NCBI GenBank assembly: GCA_937928555.1
Contig: CALFWR010000069.1
Location: forward strand, 1-39,395
From: an uncultured Pirellulaceae bacterium
Lineage (GTDB): Bacteria > Planctomycetota > Planctomycetia > Pirellulales > Pirellulaceae
Direction: 5' to 3'
DNA: 39,395 bases
Notes under the pieces: model-generated
Database searches by the model: none
Told to the model about the DNA's origin: nothing
What the model saw: the letters and a program-made list of their open reading frames with translations, nothing else
Part shown: piece after piece, positions 26,259 to 35,466 of the stretch
Numbering within the stretch: position 1 is the stretch's first letter
Layout of the letters: each line of letters begins with the position of its first letter
Program-made: the position numbers and the translations under genes

Positions 26259-27638
26259 ATGATTGTCAAAACGGATTCCATACCACCAGCCATTTCCGCT
26301 GACTCCAACGAGAAATCATGGGCTGTTGTCGGCGGCGGCATGCTGGGGCTGACACTCGCCCTGCGGATGGCCAAACAGGGCCACAAAGTAACGCTCATCG
26401 AAGCCGCTCCTTCCCTTGGCGGGCTGGCTGCGGTTTGGAACCTTGGCGACGTCACATGGGACAAGCACTATCACGTGACGCTGCTGTCGGATGATCGCCT
26501 GCGGCACATGATCGACGAACTGGGCCTGTCCGAAAAAATGAAGTGGGTCGAAACCAAAACCGGTTTTTACACCGGCGGCAAGTTCTACTCGATGTCCGAC
26601 ACCAGAGAGTTCCTTGCCTTTCCGCCGCTGAACCTGATCGAAAAGCTCCGCCTTGGCGGGACAATTTTCTTGGCTTCCAAAATCAAGAACTGGAAACGAC
26701 TCGAAAAACTCAGTGTGGAAAAGTGGCTTCGCCGCTGGTCAGGCAATTCGGTTTTCGAAAAGATCTGGGAACCCCTGCTCAAGTGCAAGCTGGGTGAAGC
26801 CTACCGGAAAACCGCAGCTTCGTTCATCTGGGCTCACACCAGCCGCATGTACAAGGCTCGCCGCACCGGGCTGAAGAAAGAGATGTTCGGCTACGTCGAA
26901 GGCGGCTACCGCACGATCATCGAAAGCATCGAAGCTCAGCTTCGTGAGCTTGGCGTCGAGATCATGACTTCCAGCCCGACGCAGAAAATCGAAAAGCAAA
27001 CCGATGGCCGGTTTCAGGTCGATTTCAAAGGCCACGACTCCCGGCACTTCGACCGCGTGATCATGACCACGCCCAACGCGATCCTCAGCCGCGTCTGCCC
27101 CGACTTGAGTGCCGACGAAAAAGCCAAATTCGATTCTGTCGAATACCTTGGGATCATCTGCGCATCCTTGCTGCTGAAAAAACCGCTGTCAGTTTACTAC
27201 GTCACCAACCTCACCGACGACTGGGTCCCGATGACCGCAGTCATCGAGATGACGACCATCGTTGACACCGAAGAGTTTGACGGCAACTCACTGGTTTATC
27301 TTCCCAAATACATCCCCGCCGAACATTCGATGTTTGAGCGAACCGACGCCGACATCAAGGAAGACTTCCTTGCGGCGCTCGAACGCATGTACGAGGGCTT
27401 CACGCGAGACGATGTACTTGCCTTTGAGATGTCGCGTGTTCGCAACGTGATGGCGATCCCCACGATCGGCTACAGCGAAAGCTTGCCCAGCCAAAAGTCA
27501 TCGGTGGACGGCCTTTACGTTGTCAATTCGTCCTACATCCTCAAGGGCAACCTGAACGTCAACGAAACGATCACCATCGCCGAAGACGCGATGAAACGTG
27601 TCCTCAAAGAAGACCTCGCAAGCACCGCTAGGAATTAG
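26259..27638 (+). CDS. FAD-dependent oxidoreductase (amine oxidase/protoporphyrinogen oxidase-like)
   Basis: 459 residues from ATG 26259. A dinucleotide-binding motif VVGGGMLGLTLALRMAKQG is followed by the acidic strand end VTLIEAAPSLGGLAA, the typical FAD site of the amine-oxidase superfamily (GG motif after the glutamate). The C-terminal part VDGLYVVNSSYILKGNLNVNETI is the second FAD-contact region. Middle sequences (KHYHVTLLSDDRLRHMIDELGL, EPLLKCKLGEAYRKTAAS, YVEGGYRTIIESI) are those of NAD(P)/FAD-binding proteins often found next to polysaccharide glycosyltransferases. The substrate is unknown. The upstream in-frame extension is repeat and junk sequence. Confidence 0.85.
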   Translation: MIVKTDSIPPAISADSNEKSWAVVGGGMLGLTLALRMAKQGHKVTLIEAAPSLGGLAAVWNLGDVTWDKHYHVTLLSDDRLRHMIDELGLSEKMKWVETKTGFYTGGKFYSMSDTREFLAFPPLNLIEKLRLGGTIFLASKIKNWKRLEKLSVEKWLRRWSGNSVFEKIWEPLLKCKLGEAYRKTAASFIWAHTSRMYKARRTGLKKEMFGYVEGGYRTIIESIEAQLRELGVEIMTSSPTQKIEKQTDGRFQVDFKGHDSRHFDRVIMTTPNAILSRVCPDLSADEKAKFDSVEYLGIICASLLLKKPLSVYYVTNLTDDWVPMTAVIEMTTIVDTEEFDGNSLVYLPKYIPAEHSMFERTDADIKEDFLAALERMYEGFTRDDVLAFEMSRVRNVMAIPTIGYSESLPSQKSSVDGLYVVNSSYILKGNLNVNETITIAEDAMKRVLKEDLASTARN

Positions 27639-27721
27639 CTTCTCGCGCCTGTGGTCCAGAACGGGGACGCGCTGGCCGGCCATTTCTGATCCACCTGCGG
27701 GTCTCGCAGTGGCAAACAAAT

Positions 27722-27737
27722 ATCGAAAGACTTCGAT
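27722..27737. promoter_or_regulatory. Operator-like dyad 1 upstream of the BlaI-type gene
   Basis: ATCGAA-AGAC-TTCGAT, a perfect 6+6 dyad with a 4-base spacer, within TATCGAA....TTCGATTTT. It lies just upstream of the -35 box at 27745. Confidence 0.75.
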
Positions 27738-27744
27738 TTTTCCA

Positions 27745-27773
27745 TTGCATCACCTCCCGAGTATGGCTACACT
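27745..27773 (+). promoter_or_regulatory. Sigma-70-type promoter of the BlaI/M56 operon
   Basis: TTGCAT (27745-27750), a 17-base spacer and TACACT (27768-27773). The expected start of transcription (about 27780) falls inside the second dyad, so a protein bound there would block initiation. This is the normal logic for BlaI/MecI repressors. Confidence 0.7.
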
Positions 27774-27778
27774 CAGAT

Positions 27779-27794
27779 ATCGAACGAATTCGAT
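27779..27794. promoter_or_regulatory. Operator-like dyad 2 overlapping the predicted +1
   Basis: ATCGAA-CGAA-TTCGAT has the same half-sites and spacer length as dyad 1, in the same TATCGAA....TTCGATTTT setting, 57 bases downstream of it. The match of two independent dyads around one promoter makes chance unlikely. Confidence 0.78.
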
Positions 27795-27821
27795 TTTCAG
27801 CAGTTCAAGTCGGGAAAAAGC

Positions 27822-28220
27822 ATGGCCAGAAGCACATCAAAACATCCTACGGACCTTGAGCTAAAAGTGCTCAAGGTGCTCTGGGATTCCGGGCCGATCT
27901 CGGGACAAGAGGTCCGCGATCAGATCGAAGGACACCGCAAGCTGACCTACCAATCGGTGATGACGGTGCTTGGAATCATGGAACAAAAGAAGTTCGTGGC
28001 TCGGAAAAAGCAGGGTGCAAGGTTCGTCTACCGGGCTCGCGTGACCCAAGAAGCCACTTCAAAACGGATGCTGCGTGACTTGGTCGACCGGATCTTTGGC
28101 GGGTCATCGCGGGCGGCCATGATTGGGCTGCTGAAGGATTCGGATCTGAGCCTGGATGATATTGATCAACTCAAGGAAGAAATCATACGTAGCCAAGACA
28201 GCCAAAAGGGAGGCAAGTAA
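27822..28220 (+). CDS. BlaI/MecI/CopY-family transcriptional repressor
   Basis: 132 residues. It has a winged-helix domain: PTDLELKVLKVLWDSGPISGQEVRDQI, then the recognition region KLTYQSVMTVLGIMEQKKFV and the wing ARFVYRARV. A C-terminal dimerisation helix region (LLKDSDLSLDDIDQLKEEI) follows. Family members bind dyads as dimers and are released when the partner membrane metallopeptidase is activated. The stop codon overlaps the start of the M56 gene by one base (TAATG), so the pair is one operon. Two dyads flank the promoter and are the probable binding sites, implying autoregulation. ATG 27822 is preceded by a weak GGGAAA. Confidence 0.95.
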   Translation: MARSTSKHPTDLELKVLKVLWDSGPISGQEVRDQIEGHRKLTYQSVMTVLGIMEQKKFVARKKQGARFVYRARVTQEATSKRMLRDLVDRIFGGSSRAAMIGLLKDSDLSLDDIDQLKEEIIRSQDSQKGGK

Positions 28221-30874
28221 TGGGTATTATCGATCAATATTCTGCGACTTTGTTCGCAACGGCTGTTCTGCACTTGCTGTGGCTGGCATGTTTGCCATGG
28301 CTGTTATGGATCGCTGTTGACCGCTTGATCGCCGGCAAGAATCCTAACCTTCGATATTCCTGCAATCTGCTTTGTCTGATCGCGATTGTCGCCATGGTGC
28401 CCGTTTCGTTTTGGGTTGCCAGCTTTTCAGTTGGGACTTCCGATACCGTTTCGGTTGCCGCAGAATCCGTGGTCGGCGAAACAGGATCCAGTTTGCCCGA
28501 CGCCACTTCGCCGGCGAGCCCTGAATCGTCTCAAGCGATCGCCGATAAACGACCGACAGATGCGTCGAATCACTCCGCCACGATCATCGCTCAACACACG
28601 TCATCACGCCCCGTAAGGACGACTTCTGCAACGTTTGAAGGCTGGGCTGTGGTGATTTTCATTGCCTATCTGGTCGGCGTGGTGATCTGTTCGATTCGGT
28701 TTGCACGTGGCGTTTTCTTTAGCAGGCAGCTTAGACAACAAGCCCATCCTGTGACCGATTCGCCTATTCGAAATACCGTTGTGCGGCTGACGAAACAGTT
28801 GCAGCTCCGGAAAAACCCCGTCGTGATGTGGTGTGCCGAAACGGCTGTCCCATCGGTCGTCGGCGTTTTGAAACCGGTGGTTCTATTACCGATCGCGTTG
28901 GCGACCGAAGCAACCAGTCAGCAGATTGAGCACGTTTTGATGCACGAGTTCATTCACCTCCGCCGCTTTGATCCAATGTTGAATTGCCTGCAAAACATCA
29001 TCGAAACACTGCTATTTTTCCATCCAGTGGTGTGGAAAGTAAGCAGTCAGGTGAGGCTTCATCGTGAAATCAGCTGTGACGCGGCGGTCATCGCCGCCGG
29101 TGCCGATGTGTTCGGCTACGCCAATACGTTGACCGATGTGGCAACTACGGCTCAAACAGCGCTTTCCCATCGACAGGAACTGCAATTGTCCGTGCCTGCG
29201 ACTTCCAGCGAATCCGAATTGCGGTTGCGCATCGAGCAAATGCTTGGCAAGCCAGCTGCACGGACCAAAAGCGCCGACGGGCTCAGTTTCGCACTTTTGC
29301 TATTCACCGTTGTCTCGCTTGCCACTTTGGTCATGTCTCCGAGGGCCTCCGGAGCCGATGATGACCAAGAAGAGCAGCCCATTGAAATGAAGATGGCGGA
29401 TCTCGATTCGCTGACAGCAGACGAGTTCGCCGGGATTGTCCAGGATGATGACGGAAACCCGATTGAAGGAGCGACCATCAATGTCTGGCATTGGAACCCC
29501 GCCAATAAAACAAAGACTGACTCGGACGGCTTTTTCAGATTCAAACCGCGCCGTAATTCTTTTGACGGCACAGTCGAAGTCAGAATCACCAAGCCGGGGT
29601 ACGCGCCCTACTACAATCATCTGCAGGAGATTGGCAAAAAAGATTTCGTCGTAACGCTGAATCAAAACACATACGTTGAAGGAAAATTAACTGATGCCCA
29701 AGGCAACCCAGCGGCCAAAGCGGAAATTCAGTTTGACCAGGGCACCAAGCGGGCCGACGGTGTCACGATATCGTCCGTCATTTCCAAAACGACGACCGAC
29801 GCCGACGGAAACTATCGCATCTACCTTGCTCCAGACAGCTATTCCGTCAAGGTACAAGGCAAATCCGGCATCGCCACAAGCACAATCGATGTTACGCTGA
29901 ACGAATCTTCCCGATTGGATTTGAACTTGCATGAAGGCGTGAACTTCAGAGCAACGGTTGTCGATTCTCAGGACAAACCCTACGAAGGATTCGCTCTTTT
30001 TACATGGCAGGGATTCAACGCATCTTCGGTTTCAGGTCCAGACGGGAAAATCGCCATCGATGGCTTGGTGCCGGGGGAAATGGAATTCAGTGCAGGAAGC
30101 GGCAAACCGATTAAACGCGGCGGTATAACGGCGTACCAACATGGTGAGCTGGGAAGATGGTGGTCAGAATCGGCGACAAACAGTTGGCAACGCTACACCA
30201 TCGACAACAAGAAAACCGGCTGGCAGCGGAACTTTGACAGCCTCCAGTTTGACCTTCAGCCTGGCATGGAACCGGTGAAGATCGTGGTTGAAAGAGGCGT
30301 CACTTTCAAAGGCCACGTCTACGATCCGGACGGCAATCCGGTCGCCGGTGCAACCGTTGCTCCCGCAAAAACGGGCAGCGGCAATTCACTTACCGGCGAC
30401 ACCCGGTACAGCGTTAAAACCAAAAAGGACGGTAGCTACCGGGTCGTCATGCCCGCCGGCAAGGCGTTCAAGTACAACCTGATGGTTCACGATGGCGATT
30501 ACCAACAGTGGCGAAAATGGGCCAACGGAGTGACCGAACCTATCGAAACACAGCCCGGACAGGTCGTCACCGACTTCGACCTGAAGCTTACCCGCGGTGG
30601 CACGGTCAAAGGATCGATCACCAATCCGCGGGCGGGCCTGAAGGTTCGGGCGATCTCGTCTGACCTGCGCGGCAATCGCTACTACACACCCACCGCCAAA
30701 GTCGCCGCAGACGGTACGTTTGAGATCAAGTTTGTTCGTCCAGGCAAGAACCACATTCAGGTGTCTCTATTCTGGTTGGATCCCACTCAGGCACCCGAGG
30801 GAACGTCCATCGAGGTCGAACTGGACGAGGGAGAAACGCTCGAAGACATTGAGCTTACCGCTGCTGACCAGTAG
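28220..30874 (+). CDS. BlaR1-like M56 membrane metallopeptidase with carboxypeptidase-regulatory-like repeats
   Basis: 884 residues. The N-terminal part has membrane segments near residues 10-35, 48-68, 140-160 and 350-372. The M56 zinc site HEFIH (His242, Glu243, His246) is followed by LRRFDPMLN and a downstream HREISCDAAVI, as in BlaR1/MecR1. Instead of a penicillin-binding sensor, the extracytoplasmic C-terminus carries about five carboxypeptidase-regulatory-like modules (GIVQDDDGNPIEGATI, EGKLTDAQGNPAAKAE, KGHVYDPDGNPVAGATV and others, each with a D-x-G-x-(F/Y) turn). Activation would lead to loss of the BlaI-type repressor encoded just upstream. The signal sensed is unknown; the modules suggest protein or glycan binding rather than beta-lactams. 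No target gene other than the operon itself is visible nearby. Confidence 0.92.
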   Translation: MGIIDQYSATLFATAVLHLLWLACLPWLLWIAVDRLIAGKNPNLRYSCNLLCLIAIVAMVPVSFWVASFSVGTSDTVSVAAESVVGETGSSLPDATSPASPESSQAIADKRPTDASNHSATIIAQHTSSRPVRTTSATFEGWAVVIFIAYLVGVVICSIRFARGVFFSRQLRQQAHPVTDSPIRNTVVRLTKQLQLRKNPVVMWCAETAVPSVVGVLKPVVLLPIALATEATSQQIEHVLMHEFIHLRRFDPMLNCLQNIIETLLFFHPVVWKVSSQVRLHREISCDAAVIAAGADVFGYANTLTDVATTAQTALSHRQELQLSVPATSSESELRLRIEQMLGKPAARTKSADGLSFALLLFTVVSLATLVMSPRASGADDDQEEQPIEMKMADLDSLTADEFAGIVQDDDGNPIEGATINVWHWNPANKTKTDSDGFFRFKPRRNSFDGTVEVRITKPGYAPYYNHLQEIGKKDFVVTLNQNTYVEGKLTDAQGNPAAKAEIQFDQGTKRADGVTISSVISKTTTDADGNYRIYLAPDSYSVKVQGKSGIATSTIDVTLNESSRLDLNLHEGVNFRATVVDSQDKPYEGFALFTWQGFNASSVSGPDGKIAIDGLVPGEMEFSAGSGKPIKRGGITAYQHGELGRWWSESATNSWQRYTIDNKKTGWQRNFDSLQFDLQPGMEPVKIVVERGVTFKGHVYDPDGNPVAGATVAPAKTGSGNSLTGDTRYSVKTKKDGSYRVVMPAGKAFKYNLMVHDGDYQQWRKWANGVTEPIETQPGQVVTDFDLKLTRGGTVKGSITNPRAGLKVRAISSDLRGNRYYTPTAKVAADGTFEIKFVRPGKNHIQVSLFWLDPTQAPEGTSIEVELDEGETLEDIELTAADQ

Positions 30875-30900
30875 CAAAACAGCATGAGCAGAGAGGTCGG

Positions 30901-30936
30901 GGGCGGCGCGCTGCGTCGCCCTCTTCTTCTTTTTTC
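30901..30936 (+). terminator. Rho-independent terminator of the BlaI/M56 operon
   Basis: GGGCGGCG (30901-30908) pairs with CGTCGCCC (30914-30921) with one G-T, around a 5-base loop, followed by a T-rich tail (tcttcttctttttt). Confidence 0.8.
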
Positions 30937-31033
30937 CGAGATCACTCCTGGACTTCGATCACTTCCAAAAAAGCACCGCGGGGGCCTCGTTCACACGTCG
31001 GGTTACCATTCAGGACGATCGACGATCTTCAGG

Positions 31034-32416
31034 CTACCAGTGCTTCTCCTGCTCTGCGTTGGCGGGTCCAAGCTTTCCTTTGACGCTCTCGAGCAGCTCC
31101 GCCGCGTCATATACCTGGCCTTGCTTGATGACGGTCGTTACATTCCGCGTGTTGCGAATATCGTCGATCGGATTGCCGCGAACGATCACAAGGTCCGCAA
31201 ACTTTCCGGCTTCGATGGAGCCATGATCCTTTTCGATCCTGAACGCTCTGGCTCCGTTGATGGTTCCGATTTTCAATGCTTCAACTTCCGGAATCCCGGC
31301 ACGAACCAGGGCATCAAGCTCGCGATGGACGCCAAAGCCGGGCAGGTGATTTCCGTTGCTGACATGGTCGGTGCCTAGGGTGATCGTCCCGCCGGCCTTG
31401 TGAAAGTCCGCGATGGTTTCAAGTTTGGCGTCGTAAATTCGCTGGTACAACTCCATACCCCTCATCGGCTTTCGCGATTTGGTTTTCTCCTGCATGTGCG
31501 GCGTGAAAAACTGGGTCTCATCGATCCAGTAACCGTACTCCTCGCGCACGCCCGGTTTGATTCCCAGATAACCGTAGGCCGTCAACGTCGCATCGAAGAC
31601 CGTACCGTTATCGATAAAGTGCTTGACGATCTTTTTGTATTCCGGCGTTCCGGATTTGATACTTTGCAGCGACGCATAAGCCGACTTCGAACCCGGCATC
31701 GCGTCGCCGCCAAGAAAGTGCTCGATCCGGTCGATCCCCATCGAAATCGCATCGCGTGGGTTAACGCTGTTGCGAAAGCCGGAATCCAGATGACCGGTCA
31801 CCGTTAAATCGTGCTTGTGAGCCTGATCAATCAGCACGCGAAGCGAGTCCGGATCGATGGCTTTTGCCTTAAATCCTCCGACACCATTTTCAGCCCAAAA
31901 GTCAACTTCGTCGCGAATCTCCTGCTCGGTCTTGCCGCCACCCCAACCTGGCCTGGCACGACCAAAGTAAGGACCGCTATTGAGCAGCTTTGGGCCGACC
32001 TGTTCGCCGCTTTCGATCCGCTTCCTGAGCTTGAACATCGCATCGGGATCAAATTCACCGCACGAGAACGTAACCGTCGCTCCGTTGGCCAGATAGATCA
32101 CCGGCATCACCGAGAATTCTTCGCGGCGCCGCCTGATCAAACGCACGTTGTAGTGAGCATGGCAATCAATCAGGCCGGGCAGAATGTAGTCGGTCTCTTC
32201 GAGCTGCACCGTTTTTTTCGCGACGAACTCCTTCGGCTCGACGGCAACTTTGCTGAATCGGCCTTCGTTGATAACGATGCCGGTATTGGAATCGAATCGT
32301 GATTCGGCGGTATTGAAATAGTGTCCACCCACGACAAGCGTGTCCACTTTTTCCTGAGCCAACACCGCGGACTGGATCAACAAAACAAACAGAAGCACTT
32401 GGGTCACAACCTTCAT
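31034..32416 (-). CDS. Secreted amidohydrolase (imidazolonepropionase/prolidase-like)
   Basis: 460 residues with a Sec signal peptide (hydrophobic from residue 4, cleavage after VLAQ near residue 21). Metal-binding motifs of the amidohydrolase barrel are in order: IDCHAH (His-x-His), the candidate carbamylated Lys in GGFKAKAID, VTGHLD, IEHFLGG and TLGTDHV (catalytic Asp). The composite-domain strands DTLVVGG at the N-terminus and FADLVIVRGNPIDDI at the C-terminus complete the fold. Relatives hydrolyse dipeptides (Xaa-Pro) or cyclic amides; the exact substrate is uncertain. Export implies action in the periplasm. It is convergent with the M56 operon and downstream of the EEP gene in the same direction with 44 bases between, so co-transcription with that gene is possible. 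Confidence 0.9.
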   Translation of the reverse strand: MKVVTQVLLFVLLIQSAVLAQEKVDTLVVGGHYFNTAESRFDSNTGIVINEGRFSKVAVEPKEFVAKKTVQLEETDYILPGLIDCHAHYNVRLIRRRREEFSVMPVIYLANGATVTFSCGEFDPDAMFKLRKRIESGEQVGPKLLNSGPYFGRARPGWGGGKTEQEIRDEVDFWAENGVGGFKAKAIDPDSLRVLIDQAHKHDLTVTGHLDSGFRNSVNPRDAISMGIDRIEHFLGGDAMPGSKSAYASLQSIKSGTPEYKKIVKHFIDNGTVFDATLTAYGYLGIKPGVREEYGYWIDETQFFTPHMQEKTKSRKPMRGMELYQRIYDAKLETIADFHKAGGTITLGTDHVSNGNHLPGFGVHRELDALVRAGIPEVEALKIGTINGARAFRIEKDHGSIEAGKFADLVIVRGNPIDDIRNTRNVTTVIKQGQVYDAAELLESVKGKLGPANAEQEKHW

Positions 32417-32460
32417 CGGTATCTCCGGGTTTGAATCAGCACCATGAATTTTGGCAGCAG

Positions 32461-33456
32461 TTAAAAGGTCAAGTCCACCACGACCATGCGGTGATCAGAG
32501 TTCTCGGTTCGATGCACTTTTTGGCGTTCACATCGAATGTTTTGCGATGTCCATACCTGATCAACGTGAAACAGCGGATAGTCACTGGTCCCCGTGTCGC
32601 ACCAGCCTGAGCCGGCCCGGAAAAAAGTATCCCGCAAATTCTCAAACGCTGATAGTGCTCCATCGTTTCCGACAAGGTTGAAATCGCCTCCGATGATCCA
32701 GTGTTTTGTTCTGGCGGCGTTTTCAAGGTGTGAGATTATTTCCTGCAATTGTTCGCGGTGGTTCTGGCGGGTATTCCTATGGTCGTTCCAAAAACCGGCC
32801 GACAGGAAATCCATGCGAAACACCGGCGCGCTGAGCCTGAGACACACGAGGTCACACTGGCGGCCGTCTGCAAAGGTAGCTGCGACGTGAACAAAGTGCG
32901 ATTGCGGATCGACGTGGATCGCGTCCAGTTTGGCATTGGAAATAATCGAAACGTCCCCGCCGTGAACCGCCGATGCCGTCTTGCCGAAGTACTCTTTTGC
33001 GGTTTCAAGGGTCGGAATCGGGCCTTGAGATTCCTGAAAGAAAACGATGTCGGGCTGAAAACCGATTGGCTCTACCGAGGCTTTTTTCGATCCCATGCAA
33101 CAGTTGAGCGACACGATCCGAATGGTGGAAGGCTGATCGCTTTGGCGGGCATCCGGGCCGAAAGATTGAAAACGTAACAGGCTGCGGGCTTCTTCGACAA
33201 ACAGAAATCCGAACACGAACCACAGCCCGATTGCGAAAATCAGCATCACCCTGGAGACGGACTTTCTGGCAATCAGAATGACGAACATCCCCGGGACGAT
33301 CCAGAGCCAGGGCGGAACAAGGGTCACCGGTGCCAAGCGGTCTGGCTGAAAATAGTGGACTGCCACAAGCAACACGCAAACCAAATTCGCGATCCAGAAA
33401 ATCGCTTGAGCGGCGTTTCTGTAGATCGCGTTGGGTACTTTTTCGCCGGTGTCCAT
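32461..33456 (-). CDS. Membrane-anchored endonuclease/exonuclease/phosphatase (EEP) family protein
   Basis: 331 residues. Three hydrophobic segments occupy residues about 14-90. The C-terminal EEP domain, probably outside the cytoplasm, has RIVSLNCCMG (Asn motif), IVFFQES (catalytic Glu), WIIGGDFNLVGND (D-x-N), FHVDQVWTS and the final SDHRMVVVDL (Asp-His). All catalytic positions are present. This membrane-plus-EEP arrangement is common in bacteria and may act on phosphodiesters of nucleic acids or lipids; a specific substrate cannot be given. ATG 33456 is the only sensible start. The 144 bases upstream to 33600 show no feature. Confidence 0.88.
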   Translation of the reverse strand: MDTGEKVPNAIYRNAAQAIFWIANLVCVLLVAVHYFQPDRLAPVTLVPPWLWIVPGMFVILIARKSVSRVMLIFAIGLWFVFGFLFVEEARSLLRFQSFGPDARQSDQPSTIRIVSLNCCMGSKKASVEPIGFQPDIVFFQESQGPIPTLETAKEYFGKTASAVHGGDVSIISNAKLDAIHVDPQSHFVHVAATFADGRQCDLVCLRLSAPVFRMDFLSAGFWNDHRNTRQNHREQLQEIISHLENAARTKHWIIGGDFNLVGNDGALSAFENLRDTFFRAGSGWCDTGTSDYPLFHVDQVWTSQNIRCERQKVHRTENSDHRMVVVDLTF

Positions 33457-33600
33457 TTCCTTATTTTAGCAGATCGCCATCAACGATACGAACAACATCG
33501 AAGCGTACGCGTCGCGGTAAATAACCTGCACAGCATCGAAACGTCCTCCCAGCTTGGTAGCCAGAAGGAAGTTCGATGCATCGCAGATTTTCCAAACTGA

Positions 33601-35115
33601 CTATTGAGCCGAATTCGATTCGGCCGGTTGCGATTGTGCCGAAGCGGCCTTTTTCAAATCAGCTTTTTCCGGATCAACAACCGTTGTCTTCTTCCAGTCC
33701 GAAAGATCCTCTTCAATGGTGTGAATCGAAGCCCGCACAAACAGGTAGATTTCTGGATTCTCGTGTTCGCCGGTCGGATCCCAACTCATGCTTCCGGCCA
33801 GCAACACCTGGTCGTCGGGGCAGCGAAGCGTCGAATTGAATCGGCACGAAAGGTAATCGGTGTTGTCCAGTTGGACTTCGATTCGCTTTTTCGAACCTTC
33901 AACGAAAATCTTGTCACCGGGTTTGTCTTTGACCAGTTCGTTGATTTTGGCTTGCAGGTCCAGAATCACATAGTTGCCACCGCGGGTTGCCAGAGGCGTC
34001 ACCTGGATCGCGGCGCCTTCATGGAACAGCGTGTCAATCGGCCGAAAACCAACCACCTCCCGCTTGCGTTTGATCAACGCCAACCCGCTGATAGCCGGTT
34101 CGTCATCGTCCGGCTCTCCAAACGGGTCGCCTTCAAAATCATCCGCAGACCTGATCTCCCAGTCAAAATCCGCAGACTCCAAAGCCTCGGCGTCGACCGT
34201 TAGCCGCACCTGCCGTCCCGACAACGCGTGCAAGGTTTGATTGTTGTGGCCCGTTAGCGTCGCCGCGTACTCGATCTTTTTCTCGTCGAGTGCTTTGGCA
34301 AAGAATTCTTCCCAGCGTTCCTTTTTGACAACGCCGGCGCCGATTTGCTTTGTCGTTTCTCCGTCCACCAAACCCCAGGCTTCGCCGTGATCGGCCCGCA
34401 CCCAGAAAGTTTGAATCGAGATCGTGCGTCGCTTGCCCCAGTGCTCGCGAAACAGGTTCAGCAGATTGTTAATCTGCGTGTGCATCTCTTCGGTGGCGGT
34501 AATCAGCAACGTGTTGCCAAGGAATTTGACGCGAGCCGAAGTGCTACCGGTCCCCCACATTTCTGGCTTGACCGTTTCCTTGATCGTGTCCACCAGTTGG
34601 GAAAGCGTCACCTGGGCAGCACGCATATTGAGGCTGCTTTCTCCCGGCCATCCAGGCGCCGCTGGCGCGACGCGAAAAACGCCGCCGCTACCAGCGCTCA
34701 CTCCGCCGCCGCCAACTCCGCCCCCACTGAAACCACCGCCGCTACGACCACCATAACTTTCCGCGAACAGCCGACTGGAGCCTTCAAGTTCACCGGGGCG
34801 TTTTGCAGGGTAGCTGGGCGATACGGCAAAGAGATCGCTCATGTCGTACAACCGAATTTGGAACGCGATATCTGTTTCTTCTTCGCGGGGTTTCCTGCGA
34901 ATGATCTGGCTGCCGACATTGCGAACTCGTTCCTGCCTGAAGCCCGCATCGGCGGCTCCCGACGACGCATTCACTCCATCAAGTTGACTTTGCAAGGTGG
35001 CGATCTGTTGCTGCAGTTGCTCGCGGGTTGCTTCCTGTGCAAAGATGGATCCCGCGCCAAAACCAACTGACACGAGAACAAAAACGACCAACAAACGGCT
35101 GATAGACTTTCGCAT
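33601..35115 (-). CDS. Secreted secretin-N-domain-like protein with Gly-rich linker
   Basis: 504 residues from ATG 35115, which has GGAGAT upstream; a longer frame to 35217 lacks such a site. A signal peptide (ends about SIFAQ near residue 27) precedes a short Gln-rich coiled coil (EQLQQQIATLQSQLDG). A Gly-rich linker (GGRSGGGFSGGGVGGGG, about 140-160) leads to a region resembling secretin N-domains (VTLSQLVDTIKETV, KFLGNTLLITATEEMHTQI, FREHWGKRRTISIQTFWV). The remainder is beta-rich and acidic, ending in an Ala/Gln/Ser tail. The typical secretin pore motif is not evident, so it may be a surface protein related to type II/IV machinery rather than a pore. Assignment is tentative. Confidence 0.6.
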   Translation of the reverse strand: MRKSISRLLVVFVLVSVGFGAGSIFAQEATREQLQQQIATLQSQLDGVNASSGAADAGFRQERVRNVGSQIIRRKPREEETDIAFQIRLYDMSDLFAVSPSYPAKRPGELEGSSRLFAESYGGRSGGGFSGGGVGGGGVSAGSGGVFRVAPAAPGWPGESSLNMRAAQVTLSQLVDTIKETVKPEMWGTGSTSARVKFLGNTLLITATEEMHTQINNLLNLFREHWGKRRTISIQTFWVRADHGEAWGLVDGETTKQIGAGVVKKERWEEFFAKALDEKKIEYAATLTGHNNQTLHALSGRQVRLTVDAEALESADFDWEIRSADDFEGDPFGEPDDDEPAISGLALIKRKREVVGFRPIDTLFHEGAAIQVTPLATRGGNYVILDLQAKINELVKDKPGDKIFVEGSKKRIEVQLDNTDYLSCRFNSTLRCPDDQVLLAGSMSWDPTGEHENPEIYLFVRASIHTIEEDLSDWKKTTVVDPEKADLKKAASAQSQPAESNSAQ

Positions 35116-35310
35116 GTTCAATCTCCATTCACTTATACCCCTTGGAGAGCACCTCGCAACAACAGTGCCAATTCCAAAAAGACGCACTACGAACCCGGCG
35201 TTGTTCCAAATCAGCACAATTCAGGGCCGCAGCGATGTCCCGATCTGCAACGCGCTGCATTAGGGCCGAGCTACCTATTTTTTTGAGAACTGATCAGTGC
35301 CCTGCGTACC

Positions 35311-35340
35311 GTTGTGAAGCGAGCCGTTGTGAAGTGAGCC
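35311..35340 (+). repeat. Tandem duplication of a 15-base unit
   Basis: GTTGTGAAG(C/T)GAGCC occurs twice head to tail in the 351-base gap between the secretin-N-like gene and the glycosyltransferase gene. I see no gene or other clear site in the rest of this gap. Confidence 0.85.
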
Positions 35341-35466
35341 GTTGGCCGTCAGTCCTCGGGTAAGACGCACCCATAGCACGGCCATAGCGCAGCCACTGTC
35401 TTGAACATTGAACCATCATCAGTGCCCAATTCTCTTCGCGCGAATTCCAGCTTCACCGCCTGCGGC

